Positions 1-14,900 are shown, counted from the stretch's first letter. The stretch is 64,000 nucleotides of DNA from Lophius americanus (GCA_037951165.1 JBBDHG010000101.1:638001-702000); one strand, 5' to 3'. A program made the numbers and translations. Notes: generated by a model not told the origin, from the sequence alone.

Positions 1-771
1 TAAATAATAATATAATAATAAATCTTCTGGTAACTGCTGATTTGAGGGAAGTGCATCGATTCACAGAATTCCAGCCATTTGTAAGGAAAAGAAGGGGAAA
101 AAAATCTCTTAAAGCAAAAGATAGAGTCAAAAAGCTGTAAAAAAAACCAAAGCATTTAATAAATGGACGGAACATGTGACATTAGGTAACACGTTTCAAT
201 AATACTACCCCATGAAGGGTTTATGAATAGGTAATACCTATCTATTTATTTACCATAATTTGTGAATCAGGTTGTGAAAACTATATAAATCATTAATAAT
301 ATGTTAATCACTTGAGCCACAGTCCTTTGTCAGTTGTCACCTAAGTAGATTTTCCCCTATCCTGACCACAGACTTATTAATTACTGACATCCATAATTTT
401 AAAACTCAACCTTATATTATGAATTGGTCATCACCACCGCTTCCACAGATCAGTCGTATTAAAACGATAAAAAACACAATTTTTTCTCACACAACCTCAC
501 GTTTCATTTGATGAGATCAATCAGGGGAATTGCTTGTATAATGCAGGTGGTTGGAGGCTTTTCAGGGATATACCCTTGCTGTCAGGGATGAAAGCATAGG
601 CCTAATTAATGATTTACTAGCATTGTTGCGAAAAGGATCCTTGTGGTTAGCATTAAAAAATCCCCTTTTTTGGATCGATTAATAAGTTTTACTATTCTCT
701 AACAAAAGGCGGACAAAACACAGCGGGACAGCAGAAATGAGGACAACCTTTTAAATAATGAAACAACTTTG

Positions 772-820
772 TGTGCGTGTGTGTGTGTGTTTTTGTGTGC
801 GTGTGTGTGCGTGTGTGCAT
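772..820. repeat. GT-rich microsatellite
   Basis: An imperfect GT/GTGC dinucleotide run. The open frames that cross it on both strands are low-complexity artefacts, not genes. Confidence 0.85.
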
Positions 821-1379
821 GTGTGTTAATAGAACATATCAAAATTTGCAGCCGTAAAATGACGGTGACAATTATTGACCTAACTCTATTATTAACCATT
901 TATAAATCCTTTATAAAGGTAGCCTTGTGTACGTTGGCACCGGTAATTATATTTGCTTATTTTATTATCCTTAACTCTTAAAGCGTCACACATACGCATG
1001 CAACAACAAACGCAGCAAACCACACACACACACTCACACACAGGAATCTATTGCCGAACGTACATTAGGTTCCAGATGAACAAGAAGAATCTGAAGATTA
1101 TCAGAATCCGGCTGTGACCTCGTTTAGCTTCACGTTGGACTGAAGTGGTTGACAGAACAGTTGGAAGGTCCAAATAATAAAAGTAATTTCACATATAATT
1201 CTTGAACTTCTAGACAAATGTTTTACTTGATCGCCATCATGGCTCCTTAGTGGAAGGGGAGGGGCTTTTGAGACTTTTCAAGCTTATAAAATTGGCGGCC
1301 AAAGAGGCAGACAGTTGGGCTTGTAGCATGTGACAGTATTTTCCATTTCAAACAAAACAGTGAAGACAGCAGAGTTGCG

Positions 1380-1545
1380 TTGTGGGTAGTAAGGTTGCCC
1401 CACAGTAATAGCTGGGAGGTTCCAGGTTCAAATTCACATGAGAACCTTGTGTGAGTTCCCTCTGGCTCCAGCTCAAAGTACAAAGAGATGCAGTATGGGT
1501 GAAGTGGTGACTCTAGATTGTCCACAGGTGTAAATGTGACCATGA
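1380..1545 (+). repeat. Dispersed fish repeat, SINE-like, degenerate
   Basis: The stretch has a head resembling a cleaned-up gene-like opening (GGTTGCCCCACAGTAA), then a tRNA B-box-like GGTTCAAATTC, then the phrase CTAGATTGTCCACAGGTG. That order is common in a dispersed repeat seen in many fish genomes. A related copy is at about 43495-43710. The exact family name was not assigned. Confidence 0.45.
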
Positions 1546-2027
1546 AAGTCTATGTTACTGAACAGCTGGGAACACACTAAAACTTTCATTTTTATTCAAG
1601 TGAGGAATTGGGGAAATATTTTTGGCACTGACGTAAGGTTGATGTTGCAGCCTAACTTCATGCAACTGCACAGTTGGAGTTTTTCTATTACACAACAGTA
1701 TCCGCAATGTCAAAATTCACAAAACGAATGATTAAGTAAGTCATTTGAAATAGTAGGTATTGCACAACATGTTAATAAACTCACAGGGAAACATCATTTG
1801 AGAAAGAGCATCCTGTTGTTAGGTGCCAGTTTGTCTATGATCCTAACATAACTTCCTAAAGCATCGCTCCATCTGGAGTCTGAGGTCAGGTTGACATGAG
1901 CCATAATCGAAATATACACCACATTAAGTCATGTTCAAAATGCCAATGCCTGGCATCTATTTTCAACCCATCACCTCTATGACCTGAAAAAATTCTGTCT
2001 TTATTTTACATTAACCTACTGAACCGA

Positions 2028-2038
2028 GAAACAGAAAC
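2028..2038 (+). promoter_or_regulatory. ISRE-like core (GAAANNGAAAC) upstream of the PARP14-like gene
   Basis: GAAACAGAAAC matches the IRF/ISGF3 core GAAANNGAAAC. It lies about 930 bases before the ATG at 2965. PARP14 family genes are interferon-induced in other vertebrates, so the site is plausible. The core is short enough to occur by chance, and its distance from the unknown transcription start is not established. Confidence 0.3.
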
Positions 2039-2964
2039 AGATTATGGTTAAGGATCATGACCTCAGAAGGTCCAGTCATTTAAAATGATTATTATTATAT
2101 AAGACCAACGCAAACAAAAACCTCACTCTCTACAGACAAGACAGGGAATGGTTGTCATCCCAGAACTTCTTCCTTGCTGAAGTTCTCTGGACGTTGGCCA
2201 AGAACAACTATTCTTCAGCCTGACTCAGCTGAACACCTCGGCAACAAACTTAAAACTTAATTTCCTGCGAACGTCTTCACATCTGACACCAGGTTCTACA
2301 CCTGACACCAGGTGTTCTATTCTATTGTCCATATGCATATATGATTTTAAATGTTTGCACCTGTACGTGAGGCATAAGCCGAACATCGGAAATATTATCT
2401 TGAGCACTCCATTAATGTTTCCCCCGTGCAACACATAAACATTCCCTCAGCCGAAGTTCACCTACTACTACAGCCACGGCTATCGCGTTCCCACGACTTA
2501 ATAACGCGTGGGAACAAGTTTTTCAGTCGTGGCCCTGACACAATAAGTCTTACATATTAGTAAGAAGTGATGTGGGAAGCTGCATGACTTTGAGGTCCCT
2601 CGTGTTTTATTGTTTATCGAAAAAAGTCAACACAGACCGTCATATTTTGAAGTATTATTGCCTGTAACCCCCAACACATAATTAATCATTTCATTTTTAG
2701 AAATCATTTGATTCTACTTCATATTTTATTTTATTGATATGTTTGTGTCGATTGTCTGTTGATTGACTTTCACCTTCAGCAGATAATAACATGTGCTACC
2801 GCATAGTGACCGTTAGGGGGCGCAACTAAAGCTCGCCTTCTGAAACCTTCCTGCTGCTGCAGGTGAGTCCTCCACAGCAGAGTCCTCAGCCCTTATCATC
2901 TGACCTACCAGGAGACACTAGAAGCATATTTACCTCTACTGTCTATAGAAGTGGAAGTTAGACC

Positions 2965-5900
2965 ATGGAGGAGGATACTTACCAGTATCCCATTTACTTT
3001 GACGGTCCCAGTTTGGACAAAGAAAAGAGGAGAAAGATTAAAAACTACTTCCATATTCGGCGTAAATCAGGAGGAGGAGACTGCAGCTCAGTGACCAATA
3101 TCAATGATAAAGTCTGCTGCCTTACTTTTAAACAGCCAGATGGTAAGTCACCTGTTATAAAACCTTTGTCTGTTGATTCATTTTTCTTCTTTCAATCATT
3201 TTTTGAAAGCTAATTCGATGAATTGTTCAGAATAATATAACAAATAATTTTCACTGCTTTTAGAAGTAGATCCAAACTGTTTTTGTGTTGATACATTTAT
3301 ACTGTCCCATTAAACATTCTTGAGTTTAAAGGAGAACTATTACATCACAGAAAATCTAGTTTCACTTTCAAATTTGAATGGGTTTTTTTTTCGCACCATG
3401 TGGTCATACTTAAAAGCACACACTCATATTGCTCATACACTGTTGATCATTGCATCACTCGTATTTGCTCTTCAGATGAGGTAAATAGTGTGGAATATAC
3501 TAAATAACAATTTAACAATAATTGTTATTGTATAATACTCTTCGGAAACGGAAGAGTATGCTAATGGCTGAGCATACGTCACATGACACGACGTCAGCTC
3601 ATTAACTTCATGCGGTCAGGAATTTTCAATTTTCAAATTCAAATTCTAAAAAATATGACATACTTTGTCAGGACATAGGAGGCTTTTCTTTTACTCCAGC
3701 TAATCAATGCAACACGTGACTGCACTGATTGACAGGTGTTACTGTGACAACTGCTTGTGTTGCCTTCTTTGTTGAAAATGAAAGTGTCAAAACTTGAATA
3801 AATGTTTTAATCTGTGCGTAATTATTCATTCATTCATTATCTGTCTTTGTTTGCTGAAAGTTAAAAAGTATATATATATATATTTTCTTTTATAGCACTA
3901 CCTTAGAAGAAGCTATTTATATCTATACAAGGAGCAGGTCTATTTCCCACTAGGCCGCCATGTAGCACTGACATGTTTCTACAGTCGCCTTGAACGGATT
4001 AGCTCTAAAAGTTGCATTTAGCATTTTGAGTTGATATGGCAGACAGATGAAGAAACTCTGAAAACCAAAAAACAATTTCAATGCATTGTTGACAAATAAA
4101 TACTTGTTATCTCGAGAGGTCTGTGAATTCTGACTTTGAATTTTGAGGATCATACTTAAGTGAAAGTTTGCCATAATAGAAGGCAAACATTAAGACCAAA
4201 CTCTGAAGCCCTTGCGGGGTAGATTGATGGGGTCAGCAGAGTCTGCTTGGGGGGTTCAACTAGGCAGTGAGGGATGTCTGCCGAGTGCAGGAGGATACCC
4301 TCATGGGATCTCTGCCTGGTGCTGGCTGGGTCACTTCCTCCCAGCGTCACACCATCACCCACCATACGGTTGTTGGCGGATACACCGTTTGCATTTGCAT
4401 CAATTTTCACGTGCATGTGGTACGAATTAACCTTTGTTTCCAGAAGTAACACTGATATATCTTAGCTGTATTATTTATAAAAGCATTGGTAATAAATAGA
4501 TTGTTGACAGAAATATCAATGCGTTGCTTCATATTTAAGAGAAAAAGTTACAACTTTAAGAGGCCATTCTTGGAACTGGTACTGGTGATTCTGGAGCTAA
4601 AATTTATTTTCACTTTCTCTCTGTTTGACCTCTTGGGTCAAACAGAGAGAAAGTGATACTGTGTTAGACAAGAATATTCCCGATTCACTAATCTTTTTCT
4701 ATCCTTTCATACCATCAATTGAAACCAACAGAGTAAAGCACAGCTACAATCAAAGTTCACTGACATCCTGCTTTTCAAGACAAAACACAGCATAGAATTC
4801 TGGATCCATCAATTATACACTTTCCTTTAGATTTAACAAAGAGGCAGTTAGAGAGGACTTTATATGCTGAAGTCTAATAATTGATTTGAATGCCTAATGT
4901 ATAAAATAATATTAGAATGAATCAAACATTACAATTTTCTAGTAATCTCAAAGTTCTAGTTTGTCCAAGTAACACTTCAATATCCCAAAACTGGTAATGG
5001 CCTATGATAAACAACAACAAAAAACAGCAAATATTTAAGAATGTTCAACAAGAAAATGTGTCATTTTACTTCAAGGAGAGCCCTAATAATTGTTGTCTTC
5101 TTTTATCTCCTAGCTCAGCAAAGAGTCTTGCAGAAGTCCGCGCATGTGTTGGAATTTGCAGATGGTCGTCTGGTGCTGATGGTGAGAAGCAGCCCAGAAC
5201 CTGCAATTGAGCCGTTAGGTCATAACCTTGACTCAGCATCAACACAGGTAAGGATGGATAGTCCTCTAAAATACTCTCTCTAAATGTTGAAGACAACATC
5301 TCAACCAAAAACATGTTTTTTTTAATCTGTTTTGAAAGGGTCAATGTCATCATGAGGCATCCCATGCTCTCTCTGATCACAGGCAAAAATGATTTCAGGC
5401 AAAAGTGATTCAAGTTTTGTGTCCAATTTATGGTCAACCATGAGAAATCGTGACCAATATTGTAAGCAACAACAACATATGTAGAAATTACTCAAAAGAA
5501 CAAAGTATTGAGAGAATAAAAGCAAAACTCCCAGAGGTTTCAACCATTTTCTTCATTTTATGCATCAGAAAGTCTGTTTTTGCATTGGATCGAGTTAGTC
5601 AGTTTAAGACTTTCAACTGTATTTAATGAATAAGGTTCATCTTTCCAACAGGGCAGAGAAAGCCTGACAACGATTGGTGAAGAATACGAAATAAAAGTCG
5701 ATTCTTTCCTCCTTGGTTTCCTGAAGGAGAGTCCCAAGGCTGAGAAAGACCTAAAGAGAGGACTTTCTGCTTTGGACTGTTCAGCCCAGCTTTACCCGGA
5801 TGAAGGAAAAGTTTTAGTAAAGTGTTTCGCTCAACCTTCAGCTGTGGCTGAGGCTAGAAACTGGAAAGCCAAGGTTGACCAACTTTTTGACGGCTACAAG

Positions 5901-8900
5901 AACCACTATGAGGTGAACCCGCATAAAATCAAAGCTGTAATTCAGTCCTGCAGCTCTCCTCAGACCACAGACGAGGTGAAGGTGTACAGTGACGTAGGCA
6001 TGGCTGTAGTGGTAGGAGGACGTTCTCAGGTGAACGCCAGGTTGATGGATCTACAAGAGTCTCATGGGACATGCATAAGCCAGAGGCAAAAAACCATTCG
6101 TGAATTGGGCCAGGCCAAACTCTGTCTCCTTTGGAACGAAATTGAGCACTGTTTGGGTCGAGGTTTTCCAGGAGTGAAAGTGGTACAGGGAGATCCAGGT
6201 CAGATCATTTTGGAAGGTTCCCCGGAGTTGATTCTGAAGGCAGGAGAGTGGATCTCTGATTTAGAGAAATTGGTGTTTGAAAGGAAAGTCTCTAATCGGA
6301 GCCCATATTTTTTTGCCTTCCTGAAGAAAACTTTTGGAGGTCGAGCAGAGCTTGGCAATTTTTTAGGGGTCGACCGGGTGGAATTAGAGTTGCACCCCAC
6401 AGAGATACGTTTGTTCACCCTCTGTGCAGAAAAGTTGAATGAGACAGAAAAACAGCTACATGAGAAAATCAAGGAAGTAAAGGTTTGCGTTCCTAACTGC
6501 TCTGCTGTGCCATCAGAGCTTCAGGAAAAGCTCATGTCCAAGACGAAGAAGATGAATCAGGGACAATCTAGAGCTCAGGTTATATTTGGCTCTGACAATA
6601 CGGTCTGCTTGCTGGGCCACACCAAAGAGGTTGAAGAGCTCCATGAAATCCTCACCCATTGTATTTCTGACCAAGCAAGCATAAACAACAGCATTGTTCT
6701 CCCTTTCCTAGAGTTAATGCAGCTCTTACCAGAATTGCTACAGCTGCACAGTTTTGACTATTCAGGGGTCATCTTCCATCCTTTACCATTTGCCTCTGCA
6801 TCCACTGTGCTGCTGGAAGGACCAGTCAGCAAAGTAACCGACGTCAGGAAGAGGTTGGGTCCATTTCTAAACTCCCTTGTTCAGGACAGAGTCACTATAG
6901 ACTTGCCAGGGGCAGCAAGGTATTTCTCAACACCCTCTGGAGGAGAGAAAATGTTAAGTGTTGCTCATTCTCACAAGTGTCTCATACGGCTTGTAGAACA
7001 GCCTCATTCCTCCAGACAAGATGGAAGAGCAACAGTTGCTAGTTACAGCCTATGTGATCGGCTGCAGGTGCTGGTGTGTCATGGTGACATCACCAAACTT
7101 GACGCTGATGCATTGGTGAATGCTAGCAATGAAGATCTGAAGCACATTGGAGGTGTTGCTGCTGCGCTGAGTAAAGCAGGTGGTCCTGAGGTGCAGAAAG
7201 AGAGCAGTGAGCTATCGAAGAAAATGGGAAAATTTCCTGTGGGTGAAGTGGTTATGACAACAGGGGGGAACCTGAACTGTAAAAAGCTACTGCATGCTAT
7301 TGGGCCCAAAAGTGGGAACTCAGGCGGCAGGGAAAGGGCCTTACTAGAGAAAACGGTCTGGTCTGCTCTGAACCTAGCGGAACTGATGGGATTCAAGTCC
7401 ATAGCCATACCTTGCATCAGCTCTGGCTTGTTTGGTGTTCCAGTCTCTGTCTGCTCTGAGGCTATTGTAGCTGCTGTGAGGGAGTTTGGCACTCAGGGAG
7501 GACGAAGTTTGGAAAGAATCATCCTGATTGATACCAGAGGAGAGGTGGTGAGGGCATTGCAGGAAACATGTGATCGTCTTCTCAAACGGATCCCAACAGA
7601 AAACATTACAAGTGATTTAGGATCCCAGATCGGTGATGCTGTCCATGTCAGTGCAAGAGGAGCCACTGGTGGAGCTCCTGTGGAGGCTGTTCATGTAGAA
7701 ATCACACAGGGGACCATTCAGACCCAACAGGTGAGAAAACTGCAACAGATTTTGAAGTTGCAGCAATTTTAAATTGAAGTGCTTATGTTGTAGTTTTAAA
7801 AGTGTATCTATCAGGGGGGTATTTCTCTATCAGCCGTCCGACAGATCATCGCCAGGCTTATGTCTTCATTATCACTTTATTACACAGGTGATTGTGAAGT
7901 ACCATACAGAGCAACTTAGTGAAATGATTTCCGAGCAGTGTGAAGCACGTTAGGGGCAAATTGGTGTTCAGGGTTTTGCTCGAGCAACCTAGGACATTAC
8001 TCCTAAGATTGCAGGGTTAGTCCTTGAACCAAACTGCCGATTATCCGGTTGGGGCATGACCACGGTGGTCGGGTTAGCACTAACAGTATGGCTGACTCTG
8101 CGGCACCTCACGATGTTAGTGGTCGCACTCACACTAGCAGGAGCTTCATCAACGGTGCAGATTGTCTTTCACTATGAATAAGGAAAGACAAAAAACCTAA
8201 ACCATGAGGAATAAACCAAATTTGAAGATGCTCATTTTAGCAGAGTAGCTAGCATTAGCAGAATGCCCAGTGAGAGCAAAGGGCGAGCTAGAAGCTCACT
8301 AACTTTTATGAGCAACAACTAGAAGAGTCTTTGTGGAATATTTTATAGAAACCTTGCATGTGATATTGGTGATGTTTTGCATAAATCGCATGACTAAATA
8401 TATTTAATCCCACAAGAAGCCGCACACACAACCTGCTGCAAGCCGATTCCAAAGCAACAACAAGGTGCATTGTTATTTCCTATTCTCTGTTACCTGTGGC
8501 ACCTATGTTCATTCAGCGGATGTAGCTCAGTTGGAATGATCAGCGGTTTAATGCCAGTCCCTGCAGCATACATGTTGTAGGGTTCTTGAGCAAGACCCTG
8601 AACCCTAATCTGCTCACTGGCTGCCCACTGCTCCTCTGGGACAGGTCACATGCAGATAGATCATTTCACAATGTTGCCATGTATGTATGTATTTACTGTG
8701 TATAATAAAGAGTAACAATTATTATTGATTATTACTAGTACTTGTAATATACATAAATACTGCACTTTAATTTTGTTGGAGATTTATGAAAAAGATTTGT
8801 CCTTAGACCGCTTGTGCTTTTATTTCGAGATTTGGGGCAATTGAAAGGTTTTTTTTGTTACATAAATTTGTCAAAGCTGTTTTGAGAAATTAATATAAGT

Positions 8901-11900
8901 TAGACTGAGTCTAAATAGTTTTATGTATTAGTCATGCATAAATGTTATTAGCAAATTTTCAGAATACAGGTGGAGAAAGTTAATGTGTTTTTTAATCTTT
9001 TTATCGATACTTAAAAATACAGGTATCTAATTGGAATTGGCTAATAAATTTGGAATCAGTGCCTCTATCACTTTTATTAGTACAAAGAGTAAACACCATA
9101 GAATCTACTCTCCAGATGAACATGCTGCTGAGATTTTGCTTGTCGTGTCCTCCTAGGTGGATTGTATGGTATCTCCTATGATTGACCATGACCTTCTTTC
9201 TACCCGTGTTGGAAACAACTTGTCCAGCCTGATTGGACCTCAACTGAATGCCGAGTTTAAAAAAGAAGCAGGAGGACCAACACTTCCTGGTCACACGGTC
9301 CTGGTGAAGGGTTTGCCTCCACTTCAGACTAAAGGAGTCTTTTTCCTCAACCTCATCCCCTGGGATAATAACCAACATGGAACGGCTATCCAGGTGATAT
9401 GTTTCTGTATTTTAAAAAGTGACATGTCTTCATATCTTCCAAAAGAAAGGGGCATAGTAATCTTTAACCATTTTCCAGGTTCTGAGACAGGGCTTCAGAA
9501 ACATCCTGGATTCCTGCGATATCAGAGGCTTTCGTTCAATTGCTGTCCCAGTGATTGGGACAGGTGCAGTTTTGCGTTTTCCTCATAGTGTAATATCTAA
9601 GGTCCTGCTAGAGGAAATCCGTGGGTTTGAGCAGAGCCGAGCCCGACCTGCATTTTTCCTGGTCCGTATTGTCGTCCACCCCAAAGATAAAGAATCAAGC
9701 AAGGTAAAGAAATGGTGATGAAGAGCGTTGTGAAACCCCCCCCAAACAACAAAACACTAACTGAAGTCAAACTGAGGGCATATTGTGTCCAGGTTATTTA
9801 TTAAAGGTGCAGCGTTTTCAATGTAGTGGTTTATCTTTGAGTAAATGGAATATCATATTCAGAAATTAGAAAATGAAAATTATTTTTTATGTGGAACTGG
9901 AATAGAACTGTTCATGTTGTTCCCACAGGCCTTCCAATCTTCCCAGGAAACTATACATCTCAGAGGATTCACGAACAACACAAACCCAGACCAAGGTTAA
10001 TATGAATATTTCCTTTTCATCACTCATTTCCTCAGTATTTATGGCTGCTATGACAAGATTAAGCCACAAGGGGGAAGTAAAGCAGCAACAACGAACCACC
10101 ACTTGTGTATCTTCAATTATTGCTAAGGTGCAGGCAAATTAAGAGCCGCATGCACAATAAGCAGATATTAACCAGCGGAGAGAAAAAAACCTGGTTTGAA
10201 CTCTAACTCTGCTATTATTTAGAATTTTTATAAGTGGGCCAGGTTTATAGTGTACTAAAAGATCTGCTGCTAGAAAGTGGCTTGACTACGGTGGTGAGAT
10301 TCAATTTTTTTGAAGTTAATTTCCATTGATGTGTCATTCATTGGTTTAGGTTTAATTGTGGATATTTTTCTTTTTACATTGGTATGTCTAGCTTCCTTTT
10401 ACCGCCATGTCTCTGAAAGTTACAATGAGGTCACCGCCACACTGGGCGGAGTCACGCTTCAGCTGGTGCTTGGTGACATCATTCATGAGAGAACTGATGT
10501 CATTATCAACACGACAGACTTCTCCAATAACCACTTTGGTATGATTGTTGGATTTTCTGAATGTTTGTATTGGCCTTATACAGACACCTCTGACTGTAGC
10601 TGTGCTCTAAACTTGACAGGTGTGTCCAAAGCTATTCTGAAGGCAGCAGGGGCCGCCATCCAAGCAGAGTTACGCAAATGTAAGCCTTAAGACCAGCTTT
10701 AAAAGATGTGAAAATACTACGAGATCAGGATTTTACTTAAATGTTTACTTTTCCTACAGTTGGTACTCCATCCGACCTCATGTGCGCCACAGGACCCGGG
10801 ATGCTTGGCTGTAGAAAAATCATTCATGCTGCTTTTGAGTGTGAACCTCAGAAGATCAGAAAACAATGCAAAAAGATATTGATGTGGTGTGAACACAAAG
10901 GCTTCCACTCAGTATCTTTCCCAGCCATTAATACTGGTTTGTAGTGTGTGTATTTGCATGTGTATATGTTAATGAGTGTTTATGTGTACATGTGCTAACA
11001 GACAATGGATGGACTAGTACAAGTCCGTTAGGATGAAATTCTTCATTCATTTTTCATTCATGTGTCTAAAGCCAGCTTGATGAAACAGAAAGTCACATTT
11101 CATCATATTTTCAGCTTATTTATTTTCGCCAGTTTGATGTTTGACTCATCAATCTCATCATCACCTTCATCAATGACATCATCTGGCTGCTTGATGATTC
11201 TTCTCTGAGTACGGAATTAGATTATCCTTTAGAACCGCTGGCATTCTGAATTAACTTTTCAATCATCAGCAATTGAAGTGAACATCATGAACCTTTAATC
11301 GGCAAACCCAAAAAACACACTGCTGTTGGCTTATACTGCAAATCTAACAAATTGTACCAAACCACCAAACCACCTAAGGTACTGCTAGTCCATCCAAACA
11401 GTTGTTTTTCATAGAAGATGTCAGAGTAGAGCCAAAATCTAATAGTGACAGTAGAGGTTGCTTCCTCTTCATAATCTATACGTTTAGTATCAAACAGGAT
11501 TTAGACTGGGACTAAAAAAGTTGGATAGAATCCGGTGAATTAATCCTTTGGATCCCGAGGCAAAGCTAGCGTGATCCCTAAACCAAAAAATGTTACCAAA
11601 CATTAGCATGTTGAACATTTTTTAATGCTGTGAAAGGCTAAGCTTTAGCCTTAACCCCAGTCTGACCACGAACTCCAGAGAATTAATCAATACTGGTCAT
11701 TTGTGCTTCAATCACAGCGCTAAGAAGAATATCATTTTCAAATTGAATACGAAAAAGACCTAGGTTGACATGAATGACATCTGATGTCAACAAACTAAGT
11801 CAAAAAGTATTGATGACAAAAGTCCCAACCAGTCGCCATATGAGATAAGATACAATTTTATTAATCCTGAAGAAATTTCTTGTGCCAGAGAATGCAGTGA

Positions 11901-14900
11901 GTATAAAAAAAATTGAATATAAACATAAGTGGAAATGTAAAAATAAAGTGTATCCGGGGTTAATGCAAACCAGTTCCTTCAAATAACACCATGGTAGTGA
12001 GCATACTATTACACGATATTAATATTTTGAAGTAATATAATATTGCACGATATTTAACCCTGTAGAGACTGAAGTCGGGTTTTCAGGTTTTCAGGTTTGA
12101 GTTAACTGTAATTTCATTTCACCTCTATGATCTGTCAGTTATTTCTTCACCTTAACTTACTGGGGTAAAACACACTGAGTCATAAAACATGCAGGGTTAT
12201 GGCCTAGGATCACGGCGTGATCTTAGGATCTAAACGGTAATTGAGAATGGCATCATTTTAGGGTGTGTCTGCATTTCCATTCAGGTGTCGGGAATGTCGA
12301 CTGGGCTAAAGCTTGTGTGGCCATGCTGGATGGTATGACGTCAGCCATTATGGACTTAAAGCCAAAGTCCTTGTCAATTATTCACATTGTCATCCTGCAT
12401 CAACCGCTCTTCCAGGCCTTCAGGTCAGATATACAGTACATGTTTTCCATAAAACTAATCGTGCCATAGTTTGCTTTGTTTGACCAGCCAGAGCTGCTTC
12501 TTTTAAATTCCTGTGCATATTTGCAGGTCAGAACTGGACAATCGCTTTGGACAACTGGCGTCTGGCCACCTCACACTCGGAGGTTTGTCTTCATTTATAA
12601 GGCTTAAAGATAATTTACTTGGTGATCAGTAATTATAAAGTAATATTTACCAGGTTTATCAACTAAAGCTATGTCTCAAATCATGTACTTCCGCTAGAAA
12701 ACCAGTATGTAGTGTACTGAGAAATCAATCACATACTGGAAATGAGTCAACAAAGGCTTTGGAGTACACCAATAAGCCACAACATTAAATTCAGTTTTTG
12801 GTGCTCATGTTGTGGCTGATCGATGTCCATGTGGCGCCGCAATATTGTGATAATGGCTGTATGTGTTTGATCTCTGTGAAGCAGAAATCATTATTAGTAC
12901 TATTGTTTACAAACTGACGCCATACACCTATCAACCACAACATTAGAACCGGTATAACTATTGACTGCAATAGAGGATTGTTGTATATCCTTAAGGGACC
13001 TTAAATCTAAGCCAATTTTTCTCAAGACGTTTCACTGAAATGATGAACCACAAATCTTAACCCAGCACCGACAGGCCAATCACTGGGCTTTTACCTAGTT
13101 CTTGCAATTTTTTTTAATGTGCACACAATGCTAGACTTTAACGAGACATTTTATTTTTGTCAAGCCAAAAACTGTAGAATGTGCATACAGCTCTTCATTA
13201 TGGACATAGGTGGTATTTTGCACCCAAATCCCTCTCAGGGGTCAAAATCCCATTTTTGGCCACAATGGCTATCCATCCATGCTAAAAGTAGAGTCCTACT
13301 GGTCCTATCCCACAAAAACTGCCTAGAATAGCATTACATTTGTGGTATTTCTGTCACTTGTGATGCAGTGGTTATCAAAAAGTTTGAGCAAATTCACTGA
13401 TTGTTTTTGTTTCAAGGTGTACTATAAAGATAATATAAGAAAGAATCCTTTATTAGTCATAAGTGCCATAGTCATACAGTACAACATAGTGAAATTACTT
13501 CTCTGCATTTGACCCATCCCTGAGGGAGCAGTGGGCAGCCCCTCGTGGAGCGCCCGGGGAGCTAAGGATTCAGGGTCTTGCTCAAGGACCCTACGACAAG
13601 TAGACCCTGGTGGGATTTGAACCGGCTACCTTCCGATCTTCTGATTGGGAGATGGCCGCTCTACCCACTGAGCCACAGCTGCTTTTTTTTATCTAAAAAA
13701 AAAAAACTGATCTGGGGCAGATAGAAATATTGGTATTTCTTATTATTTAATCACAAATTACTCAAACAGGTACAATGTTATCGACAGTGAAAATAAATTA
13801 TATTAGGTCTAACCTGTTGACATTAAGGCTATGCAAATACACCTGCTGGAGGCGGAGCTATTTCAGGTTTGTTTTGAATATGGAATTCATGCGGCCAATG
13901 ACTCTCCAACTAACATGGCTATACATATAGAATGATAAAACCATGATGAAAACCTAGAGTTTTATTATCCTTTTCCTTTTCTTTTTTCTAGGAAAAGCGA
14001 AACAAATGTTCATGAGCAAGTTTTCAAGAACCTCCTCAACTTCAGCACCCCAAGACCCGACCCTCATCTCTGTAACGCCACCACCAACCGTAATCAGTGT
14101 GATTTTATGTCGTCCAAACACCGTCAGCACCATCAAGAGAGACCTGGAGGGCATCTTGCAGAAGCAGCTAGTAGAGAGAGAGTTGAATGTGAATAGTCTC
14201 TCCAGACTTTATGCAATGGAGCTAGAGGCAATGCAGGCAAAGCTCAGAGACTTGGATGTCTGCATGGAGTACAGGAGAGGTTCTGCAGAGAGCAGCAGCA
14301 GAGGTGGAGAACCGTACCGGTCGGGTACCGGTGGAGATGTTTATGTGCTGAAAGGCCTAAAAGAGGACGTTTTGAGCATTCTTGAGATTGTGAACAGGGC
14401 CATCCAAAAAGCTATTGACCAAGACCTCCAAGAGAAAGAAGAAGCCAAGCTAGCTCTCAAAATCCAGGGGTCCATTCAGCAGGTAGATGAAGATTTGCAA
14501 AAACTGAGCCTGCAGGACAACCTTTCGCTGCAGGAGGCTCCTCTGAAGAGAAAAGTGTTTGTAGATGCCACTGCACCAGATGGTATGGCCTTAAAAGTAA
14601 ACCTGAAGGCATGTCAGGCCAAAGACAGTAGCAAAGGGATCGCCTACAAAGTGACAAGAAACGAGACGGACACAGGCATGTCACTTTTTACTTTAGCCTT
14701 AATAATCTTAAAACCATTATCTTTTTGTATTTATCTGAAGAATGCTCAAACCATAATTTAATTGTTGTGAATTCAACAGTAGTATTTGAGATGCCAAGCC
14801 AATGGGAACCCATGCAGGAGGAAAGCTTTAAAAAGGTGGAGCTGCAGATGAGCTCAGAAGAATACAAATCTGTAGCTCGGGGTTTTCTCCAGACGGCTAA

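Larger units (their letters stand above)
1..2964. other. Upstream flank of the PARP14-like gene, non-coding
   Basis: No coding segment with supporting splice sites or family resemblance was found here. The stretch is AT-rich and contains simple repeats (GT-rich near 772-820, CA-rich near 1018-1042) and one dispersed-repeat copy near 1380-1545. The last 150 bases before the ATG at 2965 probably contain 5' UTR; there is a possible donor (CAG/GTGAGT) near 2860, which would make a non-coding first exon. That is inference from motifs only. Confidence 0.6.

Noticed and set aside
769..981. Cys/Val-rich small protein
   Set aside because: It is translated from a GT microsatellite and is present as frames on both strands.
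5066..5543. Minus-strand open frames of 73-123 codons opposite PARP14-like exon 2
   Set aside because: They are antisense to a well-supported exon, with no splice context or family likeness.
9887..10690. Extra open frames in and around the macrodomain 3 exons
   Set aside because: They extend true exons into introns; the splice-phased exons explain the coding part.
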